A stretch of 64,000 nucleotides of DNA from NCBI GenBank assembly GCA_020086605.1, contig JACBWW010000018.1, positions 10,374,206 to 10,438,205 on the forward strand, in the 5' to 3' direction. This document shows, piece after piece, positions 12,701 to 24,639 of this stretch. A program made the position numbers and the translations under genes. The first letter of the stretch is position 1. Each line of letters begins with the position of its first letter. The notes beneath the pieces are model-generated. The model had not been told where the DNA came from, ran no database searches, and saw only the letters and a program-made list of their open reading frames with translations. The stretch is from Lanius collurio (taxonomy: Eukaryota > Chordata > Aves > Passeriformes > Laniidae).

Positions 12701-15700
12701 CACTGATAGAGGTTAACTGTGTTGTTTAAAACTTTAGTGATGGGATTACAAGAGAATTGAGGAACAGGCTGTTAGACCAAACTTAACCTAAAGAATTGCT
12801 ATGAAATTACAAAAAAGCCACCTTTGAAGAGCTATCTGCACCTGCTTTTATTTTTTATATAAGAGATTGTGAGTACCTAAAAATTTATCAGTGTTTTTCT
12901 ATTTGTTTTAAGTCTATCCAACTTTCCCCAAGGGTTTCTATAAAATAAGTGTTTTTCCCCAAAACATAGAACATGAAGGCTTGACTTTCAAATGGGAAAC
13001 ACAAAACTGAAACAGACATATACACATAAAAAAAGGAACACAAACTTAGAGCACAGATCTTAGTCACAGAAGAGCATGAAAGTGATGTAATTTTTAATTC
13101 CCTTTTTAATATGCAATGCTTCCTCACACAGAAAGCAAAAAAAGAAAACAAGTTTCACCTGCACTACAGCTAAACAAATGGCTTTTCAGGTCACTAGATA
13201 AGAACCCAAGTAGTCAGTGGTCACTGCAACAACTTCACCAACCAAGCACAGTAATTGCTGGAGTGAAGAACGCACCCAGACTTCATGGAACCCTGCTCAG
13301 GATTCAGAGATCATGGGTAATGCCACACAGGTAAATGAGTCCCAGTTTACCTTTACAAGGACCAGAAAAACATCAGAAGGATCTAGGGGTTCTCTCTGCT
13401 TTCTCAAAGCGGCTTTGCTGATGATACATATGTTTCTCACAGAATCATCTCCAGTTTGCTTGCCTGTGTCCAAATGAGTTGCATGGTAGTACCAGTGCAA
13501 TTGCAGAAAACTTGTGTTAGTGCTTGAGACACTCTGGTGCTCACAATACAAAACAATCAGCAGCTCTGATTAAAGTCTGTATGTTTGTCTCTTAAAAGGG
13601 GAATGTAATATATGTAATAGATCATCAGTGCAGGTGTCCCTTGAAATCTTTGTTTTTACCAAAGAAACAGCCACAATTAAAAAGGTCCAAAAAATCAATT
13701 GAGCCAAGATCTTAAAGAAAAGCAGCTAATTAGGGACAAAGACATCCATCCATCATGTGGCCTTCCTGAAGATGCTCACACTAGAGTCTCCAGTACTGTA
13801 ACATAACTCTACCTCAGTGGAATGGATCCGTATGACATTTGGCATGACCAGAGGTACTAAGAACCCTCAGACTACCAGAGGTGGCTTTTAAATCTATCCA
13901 ACATGATTCCATCATTGAATTGTGTGAAGTGCTGCTATTGAACGAACTACTTTAATTTTTTTTTGAGCTGTTATATTTAGGAGCTAAATGTAGACCAGAA
14001 ACTAGAACAGCAGCTAATGAAAATCTTGCACAAGGATGCTGTAGGGATTCATCTTGCAGTCTTAAATACATATGTCAACTTTAAAGATTGAACACACTAC
14101 ATTTCATGCCCAGGGCACTGAGAAAGCCAGGTACTTAACTTGTCCCACTAACCATACCCCACAACAGCCAAAGAACATAGGGAAAATAATTTTAACATAA
14201 GTAATAGCCTAAAGCAGTAAAAGTTGACAGCACTGCCTTAGATTTTAATTCTTATCAGAACACAGTAGCTAAATTGAAAAACCTTACAGCATGTTTTTGC
14301 TATTACATTTTAACAGATTTCATATGTATGATTTCCTAAGAAAAAATATCATCATAATGATATGATTTATTATCATAAAAAGCATTTGCATTCATAGGGA
14401 ATTCAATGTCTATGCTCTTCAGCTCTGACACATCTCTTGCATTTGCCAAGGTCCTTCAAGATTTGAGCTGATAAAATTCTCTTTAGCACACTGCTGTCCT
14501 CGTTTCCAGCCCTAGCCCATTTTAAGCAGCAGACTTCCTGAAATTAGCAACTCTTTAAAAATACGACAGACAGAGAGAGACTGTGTAGGCAAACTTACTT
14601 CAGTATCATCTTCAGTGCTGTTCTCTTGACAAATAGCTCACTCTGACAAATTAACAAGCTTGACAGACCACAGATGTTCAGAATGACAAAGTTTTAAACA
14701 CTAGAAACACATTGGGGAACACATTTCTAGTATTTTAAAAAATACCTAATAACTTCTAATCCTGCATTATTTCTTTGCAGGTGCTTCAATGTGTAAGGGC
14801 TCAAGGGGAGGAACTTGCAGTGATCCACTGCAACATTTTGATGTGAGAAGCCAGAGGACCAACCCCTTTTTTCTCCATTCCTGTACTGTGTAATACTGTT
14901 ATGAAGAACAGGTAAAGGAAAAAACAAAACAGGAGGGATACAGGCAGCAGATATCATTACTAATGATGCTACTTAAATTCTCTTCCTGAGAAGCTTACTT
15001 CAGGATAACCAAAATTTACATTGCTATTTAAAATTTTCCACAGTCCTCTCTCCTGAAGAACTCCCAAGCTGTTTTTCTACTTGTATAGACAGAAGGAAAA
15101 GCACAGCCCTGTTCTATTCCTTTGTGTACCCTCAGCATTACCAGCTATCAAGGAACAGCTGAAATAATAAAATCCTCTAAAACCAAAACTTCACTGTCTT
15201 ACTTCTCCGTGATGCAAAGAGATGCTCTCCAGTATTCACATTCCAGAAACCACCCGTTCCCATTGTCAGTTTAACATCTCCTGGGTGAAAGCAGCATTCT
15301 CCAAACATAGCTGACTGCTGATCAGCTACCTGTCAATCCAACAAGAACAACAGGACAAGTTAGCTACCCACTATTGACTTGCAGTGCTGTTGGGTTTGCA
15401 AATACCATTGCACACAGTTCAGATCTTCAAATACATGTAATCACTCAGGAACTGAGCATTCAGAGAGAACTCATATACAATTTCTTAAGTATTTGCAGGC
15501 CATTACAACAGTCAGACTTATCACTGGCATCAAATTACACCAGGTTTTGACACAACGTCTGTAGTACTGCTTGCAACACTGAAAAATATTACGGAAACAA
15601 AAGAAGTATTTTGTGATTTAATATTTAACAAGGATAAATGGGGCATTTGCAATCCCAGGTATCAGAACAGAGTAGCTTGGCCTGAATTCCACTTTCTCCA

Positions 15701-18700
15701 AATAGAAAGTTGAAATCTTGAGGTCCTGCATTTCTTTTTCCTTGATACCCCCCTCCTGTACCAAATTATTCCATGCTCCATTTTTCTACAATGATGATGG
15801 TTATTAAATGTATTTACTTATGTTTTTGCCTTGGTCAAACAGTAGATTTACAGCTAGATTAGCCCACAGTTCTTTATAAAGAGAGAAATTCATATTAGCG
15901 AGGGGACACTTTTTTCATTTAACTCAATTCAAGCAGATTTCGCTCTAAGTCATCACTTTGAGTTTTCTTATCCAAATTCTAACTACTGAGGAAAGAACGT
16001 GTTACTTGCCACTTATTTTTAGTGAAAAATAAAAAAGAGATAAAAGGTACCACAAGTGAATCTATTAACAAATACTTTTACAGTTGATCAGTCTTACTGA
16101 AATCAAGCCAGAATGGACTCTTGTATAACTTTACACAGAACAGCTGATTTTAAGCCAGAGATCCACATTACCAGAGCTTAGAGTCCTACATTCAGTACTT
16201 AATAATTTGGTCACACAACCTCAATAAACCTCAACCTCTAGAATCCCATCTTGTTCTTTCCTCCTCCTTCCCCCTAAGGTTGTAAACCGGGTTTTTGGAG
16301 AAAAAAATCAACAATCAATTCTACTGTAGTTAAGAGAATGAATAGAGAATACAAGCAAGTACTAAATCAAAGCCAGATAAAGAGAGTATAAACACACAGA
16401 TTTAAGAAAATATTCTCACTCACCACTGCCATTATTGGAATAGGCACCCCAAATATTTCAGAGTCAGTTGATCCAAAGTTGAAGCTTAAAACAAATCACA
16501 TTAAAATCAGCTTTTTGTTAAAATGAAATCTAGGTACATACAGCCTGGGTCTGGATCACACATAAAAGTTAATGCTACTGATTTATCTCAAAGAAAACAT
16601 TAAAACTATCACCTTAAGAAACATAGTAAAAAAGTTTTGGACTTCATACACTTTTATATATGGTATAACTGTATACAATTTCTTTTGTGTGTATCTGTGT
16701 ATTATTTGGCCTGTGCAGAGTATTTAGTATTTATTATCATAACTCATTTAGCAATTAATTTAACAGTTATAGTATTCTTTTAATTATGCCTTCATAGTTA
16801 CCTTGTGTCCTTCACTGGTGGATAAACAGACATTGGAATAGAAAGCAGATTACATAAAGTGGGATTCCAACATTTCTGAAATGAAACAGAAAAAGTAAAA
16901 ACATCAGCAGCCCTCTGAGAAGCTCAATAAAGAGCAACAACATTTTCTGGGAACAGCACGTACCATAAAGGGTTCAAAAATGCCTGTAGAACTGGCATTT
17001 GAGTAATCTGTAGCATACACAGAACCTACCATGAAAAGAAACAGAACCAAGTAAGATTTTCAGACATCCAAATACTTAAAGAGTTTTCCTTAAACATCTC
17101 ATTGGCCCTCATGAAATATAAATCAAGTGTGTATGAGCAAAATCACAATGACACAATGAGCACAGAGACTCTACCTGCTGCTCACTATAACATGCACCCA
17201 TTAATTACCTTATTTCCTCTCATGAACTTGTCTAGAACAGCCAACAGTACTACACCAACTGCATCACTCTCAATCATAATCTGACTCCTCAGGCATTAAT
17301 CCTCAGGATAGAAACTTGTAATTCTTCCACATTTCTAACAATTCTTTGTTCTTTTGTTTCACAGGTACTTTTTGTCAATCAACACCAATTAGCTCTGTTA
17401 CTCCTCTTTAAATCTTATACTCTTAGAAGGCTGATTACACTGAATAAATATTTCCCTTCCAGGCAGGCCCAAAGAATAATTAATTCAGAAGTTCTTTTTG
17501 TAACAGTAAATACATTACAATTTTTATGGAATATACAAATGCACAAATTGCAAAAAAAGTATCTGAATTCTAGGATATATAAATGACAAGTCATTAACAC
17601 AATTTCTTAGATTCTGGTGTGTTTTACTGATATTTAAGAGGAACTGTAAAGTTCACCTTTAGTCAATCTATACAGTAACCATGTGTCAACTGTTCCAAAG
17701 CAGCAGTTGCTTTTTTTGGCAGCTTCTTCAGCCTGGGAAAAAATATACATGCAAAAAAAAAAAGTATTTACAACTGGGTACAATAAGAGAAGCATACATA
17801 TTGATTCTTTTTATCATTTTCTTCATGATTAATAAGAATGTCCTCAGAAAATAAGTCTCTGATTGCAAACCTTTCTTCTAAAAAGGCCGAGTTGGCTATG
17901 TAACTAATATTATCCTACAAGTTCATGCTCCTAACAGAAAATAAGGACACTTTCTTACAGCTGTTACTAAGGAAAGAAAAGTAGTTAATCTTCTACTGTA
18001 GGGACATCATAGCCTTAGGAAATTAAAGTCACAATTATAGCAGTGGTGAAAGAATAGTGGATAAAGAAAACAAGGTCCTGCATGGTATTAGAGCAATGAA
18101 TATAGCAACAAATAGCTCAGGGCTCATTAGTGCACTAGATTAATCCAGCAAAACTTATTCTGTGTGCATTTTACAACTCACAAAAAGGCAAAATGCACTG
18201 TTCAGTATAGTATTATTTGTGAAACTGCAGGACACTGGAACAATGCAGAGTGGAAAGATAAGAAGGCCCACTGAAAATAAATAAAATTGTCATGTAAAAC
18301 TAGAGTGCAAAAAGCTTTAAAACAAAGTACAATCACTAATCATATAAATGTATTGAGTGAAATAAGATGATTTTATTATGTTGCTTATGTATGAAGAAAG
18401 CTTTTTACTACTACACATTTCCAGAATGAGAGGAAAATGTTGTAAGAATATAAGTCACTATTTAGGTAGACAGGCTTTGAACACCAACACAGAAAAATTC
18501 TTTCTGGTCCTTCTGAGAAGAACAAGCAAGACAAAACTGAAGCAAGTACAGCCAATAGTCACAGAATCATAGAATGGCCTGGACTGGAAGGGACCTTAAA
18601 GAGTTACAACTCCACTGCCATGAGCAGGGACACCTTCCACTAAACCAGGTCACTGAGAGCTCCATCCAGCCTGGCCCTGAACACTTCCAAATCACAAGCC

Positions 18701-21700
18701 ATTATTATGACTTAAGAAACCTATTGTTTTTCCCTTTCCAGCTTACCTCGTGTATGTTTTTAAAAACCCATGACAACTTCATAGAAGTTTGATGTGTTGA
18801 AAAAGTAAGAAAACTGGGTGCCAAATATCGATCGTTCCCAGTCAAGAAATGAAGCACTGTAAAAATAACATGGATTACCTGTTTCAAAAGAAAACAGTTA
18901 CTTAATTTTTAATCTTGCCCTTTAAAGGTTACTGATCAATTATCTTCAAAGGATGACAACACAGATGACAGCTGCTGACATGAGATAAGATTCAGATTAT
19001 GTAAGGATCTTCATATCAACAGACAGCCTTTCTGCAACACACCACATGAAAGAGTAGCTGCTCTAGGCAAGAAATTGCTTTAGCAAGTTCTGCTGGAGCA
19101 CTGACAGACACTGCTCTGCACTTCCAACATTGGTCACCTCTATGAGTATAATGCATGATGTGGTTGACAGTATTACATACCATTATTCCAGTGGAAATTC
19201 TCCTGCAGCTGACAGGATCAATCACAATTTCATAGATTTACCAAAATTTAATCATTAATTGAGTTTTCACAAAAGAAGTAATAGGCAAAACCAAGAATTT
19301 TTTATTGTGACTGTACTGGTTAGTTTCCACTTAGAGGAAAAGTAACTTTTGTTTTTGCACTTACAGCAAATCTTTCTCTTCTAAAGGTATGAAGCACAAG
19401 CCAGAAGCAGCATAAAATGTACCTCCTACAGATAACCTGAGCAAAGGGTTGGTGAAAAAAACAAGCCAAGAAACAAGAAGCCCAAATCACTTCTAACCCA
19501 GACCCATCTACATCTATGCTGTTGCAGTGTTAACAGCAACATTTTAATACAACAGACTAAAAACTAACAAAATCAGCGTCAGACCTACCAGTATCTTTTC
19601 CCATTATAATTACTTTAGGTTACCAGTACTGCACTTTTTTCTTGGAACTATCTTCCATGCTAATATTGCTTGGTTATATGTTTTTAGGACACAGCACATC
19701 ATATCACATCACCATGTGGACACTTGAAGTATTCCATATATTGCCCTTACTTGGCACAAAAGTTAAACAGCTCTAATATATCCAAGCAGTATCTAGATTA
19801 GCACAGTTTTACCTTCAGCAGAAGGGACTTATTCCAGGAATTCACAAGTTCAGCACTTCTTAAGTCTTGCCAACTTATGAAGTTATGAAAAGGTTTCCCT
19901 GTCCTCCTGAAAAACAGTATTTGAATGTTTAAAGCTAGAGAACACAGACTGCCCAAAACATTCAACATCATTCATTATTTCAAATCAGGACAATAAACAC
20001 TAGATCAGTTCCTATAATAACTGCATATCCTCCTGGTGGATCTGAGGAATTAGCAAATCAGCACACAGACATTTCAAGTGTCGGACTTTTCACCAGAATT
20101 AAAAAATACACATGCATTTATCTCTTCCAATGTACAAAGAACAAAAAGGCCACACACTCACAAATAGTTCTGAACTGCTCTAAGGTGTGGCTGTGCAAAC
20201 ACAAGAGGATATGAGTGACTTGACATTTTTTACTTTTAAGTTCAACATTTCTACAGCCCGCTTCCGTCCAGTCTCTGAATACAAATGAATACAAATTCAT
20301 TTTAAAGAACACATAACATACATACTTGTGCCATGTAATGAAAGTTCCTCTCTGTGTGGAGATACCAAGACCAGCAATTTGCTTCATGTGAAGTCCTGCA
20401 GCTGAAAACCGACAATAAATGACAATAACAAAAAAAAGCGTTTATTTGGAGAAGTAAACAAAAATACAACTGCTTCAATATAACTACAAAAACTATGGAA
20501 GACTTGGGAAAATAACAGTTTATGACAATATAAATCTCTACAAATTGTCCAGCTAAGTGTTTAGAACAGTGAAATGTTAGAGAGCTCTGAGTCAGACAAC
20601 TGATTCCAAAGCAGATAAACCTCTGAATTTTCCAAAAGCAGCTGTGGCACACTGACCCTTTCCACCCTCTGAAAGGCCTATTGATACTTTACATGAACAA
20701 TCCCAGAGACAGGCAGGCAGATTACATATGCTTCATAATCAGTTAAAACGTGTATTTCACATAGATGAATGTGAATGAAAACACCAACGAAAGTACCTTT
20801 ACAGACTTAGGGAAAGAGTTTCTATAAAGAAACAAAACTAGATTAATCCTGCAGGCAGTAAATATATTAATGGAAATATGCCATGACTTTTTACATCACT
20901 TTGATAATGACATGTCTCACCTTAAATATTTCTTAAGCAATGTTTCAAAATTCCTAAGAATGAATTTGCTTAAATCAGGTACCACTAAATGCAACAAAAT
21001 ATACTTAAAGTCAGAAGTACAAAAACATATATTTGGGTATACACCAGTTTTGCTGTTAAACCTTACCTTCAAATAACTGTTACAGAATATTTTTTCTAAT
21101 ATAACTATAAATAATTAAATATGTCCACAACTATTTTCAAAGCAACTCTGGCCAGCTTGCTAATTACCTCCAGCCATACTTACAGAAGCAAAATTACATG
21201 AAGAAAATATACATTAAAAGTTTCCACTCAAATGACAGACTACCTACCCTGTCCTAAGTACTGTTACTCTGAAGTGCTCTCAATCCAGCTATTTGAACCA
21301 ATCGCAGGTTAAGTATGTCTTATTCGTATGTGTTCTCATGTTAACTTTCATGTGTAAAGTTGCTCACTTGTGTGAGCATGTCCTGCAGACTCTACACCCA
21401 GCACTCTCTCAGTGGCAATTACAGAAGGGGTTTCACAGAGGAAGGGCACATCCTGTGCTGCCCAACTCTACATGTGCTTGTGCACCTCCCCTTACACTTG
21501 CACTCCTGCCAGAAGTGCTATCAATTCCTCAATCAGCTGAAAATTAAACCAGAGCTTTCACAAAGTAACCTGCTCCACCTGCTTGCAAAAGTGCTGCTGA
21601 TAGCAGGAGTGTTCGGGAGGAGGACCTGAGAGTGGGTGGCCTGAGAACAGCACTATTTATTTTTCAGGCAAAGACATACAAGTACTTCCATAGCTCACTA

Positions 21701-24639
21701 AGGACTACTGGCATGTGTTACTCCTTCCCACCTCCACAACCTGCATGGTCTCACCACTTTCCCTGTGTCAGCTATCATACTCTCCAGACACCCACATTAA
21801 GTGGAGCTAACTTCCATTACAGACAAAAACAAACCTAAAGACAAGGATATTTTTCAGTTAAACTGTCTTTTGGATGGAGTGCTACAGTAAGAGAGTTGGC
21901 ACCAGAAGTTTCCACCTTTAGGTAGTACTGAACTACAGCAGCTCATCCACACAGGTATGGAATCACGTTTAGCTGCGCAAGCCCTGCAAACCCAAGTGTC
22001 ACCACGTTCCTTCTGCTTCCAGTCATTCCTGCCCCTGGTACCACACCCCGTCTTGCGTCAGCACAAACATCGGTGCAGCTCTGCTGGCATAAACAACCGG
22101 ACAGTGATTCCACTCAGGAAGTTGCCCTAGACTAGAAACGACTCAGTAAAAAGGAGGGTGGCACTGCTTCTTTTGACAGCACTGTGAGTTATGCTCACTT
22201 ACACACCCACTTAAAAATGACTTGCTGACAATGTGTGCAGCTTGGCCACAAGGAAATCTTCCCTTTTTAAAACTAGCTGAAAAGTCTTGCTTCCTGATTT
22301 GTCCCACAGAATGGAAATGGAAGAAGACAGTAAGGTCTTTTGAGGGTTGAGGTGGCATTGCTGTTCTTGTGACCAAACAGTTGTGGCTGCTGACAAAACA
22401 ATTCAAGAGCCCAAAATAATCACCTTCATCTTATACCTGGTGATGTTTACTTTCCCTGTTCCTTTAAGCAGCCTTCCAAAGGAAAGGACGAGCAGTTTTG
22501 CTGTGAGCTATGTTTGAAGGCAGAGCAGTACTTGAGAGACCAAGCAAGAGGGGCTGAACAGGAGGAACTGAATGAATTGAATGAAAGAATGTGATGTACA
22601 CACACAGGAAAAGGAAGCTGGGGCACTGTGGGCAGGTGACCTGGGATCCAGCTGACAGGTTCACAGCATCAGCATGGCCCAGAAGGTGATCCAGGATGGA
22701 TGGCAGAACACTGGAGCTGGATTAATGAGATTAATGACAGCTATGAGAGTTGTAGAGAGTAAGAGCTAGGTTAGAGCAGCATCCAGAAAAGGAGGGGAAG
22801 AAACCCATCAGAGGGCTGGCAGAAAAGGGAGTTGCATGTATTTAGTGCATGGAGTACCAGGAATTTTCAGGCTAAAGTACAAATAGAAAAGAACAGTAAT
22901 ACAGGAATAGGACAGTAAGAACTGCCCATAATTTGAATGGGAAAAGCAGGAATATCAGGTTGCAATCGAGTGAGCACAGCTCTGCAGCATCCTGAATTAA
23001 TTCTCTCACACACTCACATACAAAGTGGCAGTGGAACAATGGGGCACTGGAAGGGGAACAAGCCTACTCTCTGTTCCTGCTCAGAGGCATCTGAAGGAAC
23101 AGACACTGGGGAAGGATGCATATACAAAAAGCTGGAGCAACAAAGTGCTGGCACTGATGCATTCACATCAAGCATTCACATTGCTTCTGCTTCTACTTCA
23201 ATCCTAATCTGGCTCCAGTGAAAGGACAAAAGTAATTGAAGTGCACCATTTTACATAATGACTTAATAGGCCTCAAACATGTTGTAGACTTGTGCCCAGT
23301 GATGATTTTCAGTGCTATGTAAAAATAGTTTTATTATCCAAGTAACTAATTTTACTTATTTTGATAAATAATTTCTCGAAGTGCCCTTACCTTGTACAGC
23401 CTCCTTGATTACACCAATAAATTGACTCCATAGCACTTCAGGATCTAATTCAACCCATCCAGGACGAGGATAAAGTGATTCCACCTGTTCAGGAAACACA
23501 AATAGCATTATTGTGATCTCTAGTTCACAGAAATCAGCAAATACATTTGGGTTAATCTGTTTTTTTTTCTTCATTCGTAAATCTCCTGCAAGAGAGGAAA
23601 CAACAGTGTAACTTTTAAAACATTGTTCAACATGGGTGTGTGATCTCTAGACCACCTCCTCTGCTCAAACCCCTTGGAATAAAGGAGCCTGTAAAACCCC
23701 TTTCAGAGCTGAAAATAGAAAAGCAGGTGTCTCAGAAAGCTGTTTCTGCTGCACTGCTGAACTCAGACGTCGATGCCTCCAAGCTTCTCAGTGGCAGCAG
23801 AGCAGGTCAGGGATCACCTATCAGACAAGATTCCAGCGACAGGGAGGGTCAGCTCCACTGAGAGCAGCCCCTTCCTCCACCAAAATACATCACATTTCTA
23901 ACAGTTCTCCTCGCTGCAAGCTTTTCATTGCAAAAAGTAACAGTAAAAAAAGTTAATTCTGGAGATTGCCCTGATCCTAAAATCTCGAGCCGTACAAACC
24001 AAAAGCAGCCTGAAATTCATGCTCCGAAATCGGCACTTTTTCACATGGCGCTGTTACAAGATGGGACACGCATAAACACAAGTCCTAAGCAAATCTCAGC
24101 TATGCCCTACTAACAAACGTGGTTTTGTTCAGAGACGGATTAGTCGGTAAGCGACCGAAGCGAAGATAACCGGGAAAGGTGGAAGAGAGTGAGCACCGAA
24201 GTAACGGGTGAGTGCTACGGCGGTGCCGCGGGGGTCGGGGGCTGTGGGTTCCCTTTCACCCCTCGGGAGGGGGAGACGCTGCTGTCCCGGCTCAGGGGAC
24301 ACTCGCGCACCAGGACCAGCCGAGCTGGGTGAGCGCCTGCGAACGCCTGCCACGCCGAGCCCCGACCGGGGCCCGCAGGAACAGCTCGGGGCACACCGAA
24401 CACCTTCCGCCCCGCCCGGCTACCGAGGCAGGTGCCGCCCCCGGCTGTTCTCGCCGCTCGGCCCGGCGCCGGACCGGGGGCGCGCCCTACCACCCGGCCG
24501 CACTCACCGTCCTGCAGCTGGAGCCCCTGACTGCGGCCGCCCGGTCGTAGACGTGGCACTTCACCACCGTGCTACCCACGTCCACTCCCAGCACGTACCG
24601 CGCCGGGGCGGCCCCGCTGTCGGGCTGCCCGCACGGCAT
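3609..24639 (-). CDS. GK5: GK5, glycerol kinase 5-like FGGY carbohydrate kinase (complete, 16 coding exons)
   Basis: Joining 24508-24639, 23391-23484, 20326-20401, 19813-19906, 18747-18878, 17657-17732, 16964-17025, 16802-16875, 16424-16484, 15203-15329, 12453-12557, 9963-10048, 8622-8725, 7267-7326, 4840-4973 and 3609-3745 on the minus strand gives an open frame of 517 codons plus TAG; the human protein is about 529 residues. FGGY landmarks appear in order: the N-terminal phosphate-binding GVDVGST (residues 18-24), STQRGT (90-95), ISWQDLR (111-117), the catalytic-Asp motif ADQQ (Asp270), MGTGGF, and the adenosine-loop ADGG (429-432). The family transfers the ATP gamma-phosphate to glycerol or a sugar. 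The substrate of GK5 is less certain: the glutamate that follows Arg in E. coli GlpK (NQRET) is Gly94 here. All splice sites are GT-AG and all phases match. Introns are mostly AT-rich and unique; the shortest is 88 nt (16876-16963). The largest are 20402-23390, 12558-15202, 10049-12452 and 4974-7266; I recognise no second gene in them. Confidence 0.96.
4840..4973 (-). CDS. GK5: GK5 coding exon 15 (adenosine loop)
   Basis: Encodes ADGGVSNNGFVMQMTSDLIN and SSLGAAFLAGLASG. These are the DGG adenosine-binding loop and the 'LGAA.LAGLA.G' C-terminal FGGY motif. Donor GTACGT; phases 2 to 1. Confidence 0.96.
5154..5199 (+). repeat. C/A low-complexity tract (G/T-rich in the GK5 transcript)
   Basis: A run of A8C5 followed by alternating A and C blocks. 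In the GK5 pre-mRNA it reads as GG, GGGG and GGGGG blocks separated by T, about 185 nt upstream of the exon 15 acceptor. Confidence 0.8.
6181..6200. repeat. Perfect 20-bp palindrome in GK5 intron
   Basis: The 20 bases are identical to their own reverse complement and centre on ATTGCAAT. The symmetry breaks at the next base on each side. It lies in the intron between exons 14 and 15. Confidence 0.85.
7267..7326 (-). CDS. GK5: GK5 coding exon 14
   Basis: Encodes NKLLYDIIVKKVHIPLRTIR, the short linker before the adenosine loop. Acceptor tttaaag, donor GTAAGT; phases 2 to 2. Confidence 0.93.
8622..8725 (-). CDS. GK5: GK5 coding exon 13
   Basis: Encodes VSGYDPYLCASFMGLKPST and NHLVRAMLESVAF. DPY and 'A.F.GL' are conserved across glycerol kinases, as is the RA.LE..AF helix. 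Donor GTACTG; phases 0 to 2. Confidence 0.95.
9304..9478. repeat. Inverted repeat pair (19 bp perfect, about 25 bp imperfect) in GK5 intron
   Basis: The arm at 9310-9328 (tcctgggaatgatcaaact) is the exact reverse complement of 9454-9472. Four of the next six bases outward also pair. The 125 bp between the arms is unique and AT-rich. It could be a degraded short DNA transposon with terminal inverted repeats or an intronic hairpin; the sequence does not match a family I can name. Confidence 0.8.
9963..10048 (-). CDS. GK5: GK5 coding exon 12
   Basis: Encodes LFTNVDETAEMAQSVADSQG and then VCFIPGLQ. The family's 'VP(A/S)F(A/S)GL' loop is shortened to IPGL, so three residues are missing relative to human. 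The frame stays open. Donor GTAAAA; phases 1 to 0. Confidence 0.92.
12453..12557 (-). CDS. GK5: GK5 coding exon 11
   Basis: Encodes LYPLIGWKIGEEVVYLTEGS and GTAIKWAQD. The length between exons 10 and 11 matches human, which supports this acceptor even though it is poor (aataaataag, with pyrimidines only further upstream). Donor GTAAGT; phases 1 to 1. Confidence 0.92.
15203..15329 (-). CDS. GK5: GK5 coding exon 10 (catalytic Asp)
   Basis: Encodes VADQQSAMFGECCF and GDVKLTMGTGGFWNVNTG. Asp270 in ADQQ aligns with the catalytic base Asp245 of GlpK, and MGTGGF is the second phosphate loop. Donor GTAAGA; phases 0 to 1. Confidence 0.96.
16424..16484 (-). CDS. GK5: GK5 coding exon 9
   Basis: Encodes FNFGSTDSEIFGVPIPIMAV, leading directly into the catalytic ADQQ strand of exon 10. 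Donor GTGAGT; phases 2 to 0. Confidence 0.94.
16802..16875 (-). CDS. GK5: GK5 coding exon 8
   Basis: Encodes KCWNPTLCNLLSIPMSVYPP and then VKDT, matching the segment that ends in the family's 'LP.V..S' turn. Donor GTAACT; phases 0 to 2. Confidence 0.94.
16964..17025 (-). CDS. GK5: GK5 coding exon 7
   Basis: Encodes GSVYATDYSNASSTGIFEP, the FGGY 'TD.SNAS.T.L(F)' motif. Donor GTACGT; phases 1 to 0. It is followed by the shortest GK5 intron (88 nt). Confidence 0.95.
17657..17732 (-). CDS. GK5: GK5 coding exon 6
   Basis: Encodes SNCCFGTVDTWLLYRLTK, the conserved FGGY 'FGT.D.WL...LT' block. Donor GTGAAC; phases 0 to 1. Confidence 0.95.
18560..18690 (-). mobile_element. CR1 LINE, truncated 3' end
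   Basis: Begins with the reverse complement of the CR1 terminal ATTCTATG repeat (acagaatcatagaatgg). It continues with the CR1 3' block (ggaagggaccttaaag, then 'gagcagggacaccttccact' and 'ccagcctggccctgaacact'). About 130 bp, heavily 5' truncated, minus orientation, in the GK5 intron after exon 5. CR1 is the dominant LINE of birds and other sauropsids. Confidence 0.93.
18747..18878 (-). CDS. GK5: GK5 coding exon 5
   Basis: Encodes 44 residues including TVLHFLTGNDRYLAPS and QTSMKLSWVFKNIHE, which align with the human block leading to 'LVWILQNLTE'. Acceptor aaacag, donor GTAAGC, phases 0 to 0. A CR1 tail begins 56 nt beyond the donor. Confidence 0.94.
19813..19906 (-). CDS. GK5: GK5 coding exon 4
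   Basis: Encodes TGKPFHNFISWQDLRSAELV and following. The WQDLR motif matches the WQ(C/D)xR substrate-site strand of glycerol kinases (Trp103 in GlpK). Donor GTAAAA; phases 2 to 0. Confidence 0.95.
20326..20401 (-). CDS. GK5: GK5 coding exon 3
   Basis: Encodes KQIAGLGISTQRGTFITWHK, the GlpK 'GI.NQRET..VW' block. The substrate-contacting Glu of GlpK is Gly94 here (Ala in human, as I recall). Donor GTATGT; phases 1 to 2. Confidence 0.95.
23391..23484 (-). CDS. GK5: GK5 coding exon 2
   Basis: Reads VESLYPRPGWVELDPEVLW and onward, matching the family's 'P..GWVE.DP..LW' block. The acceptor is aacag and the donor GTAAGG; entry phase 0, exit phase 1. Confidence 0.95.

Noticed and set aside
13116..13551. 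Overlapping open frames in GK5 intron 11 on both strands
   Set aside because: They are short, mutually overlapping in different frames and without homology or conserved splice context.
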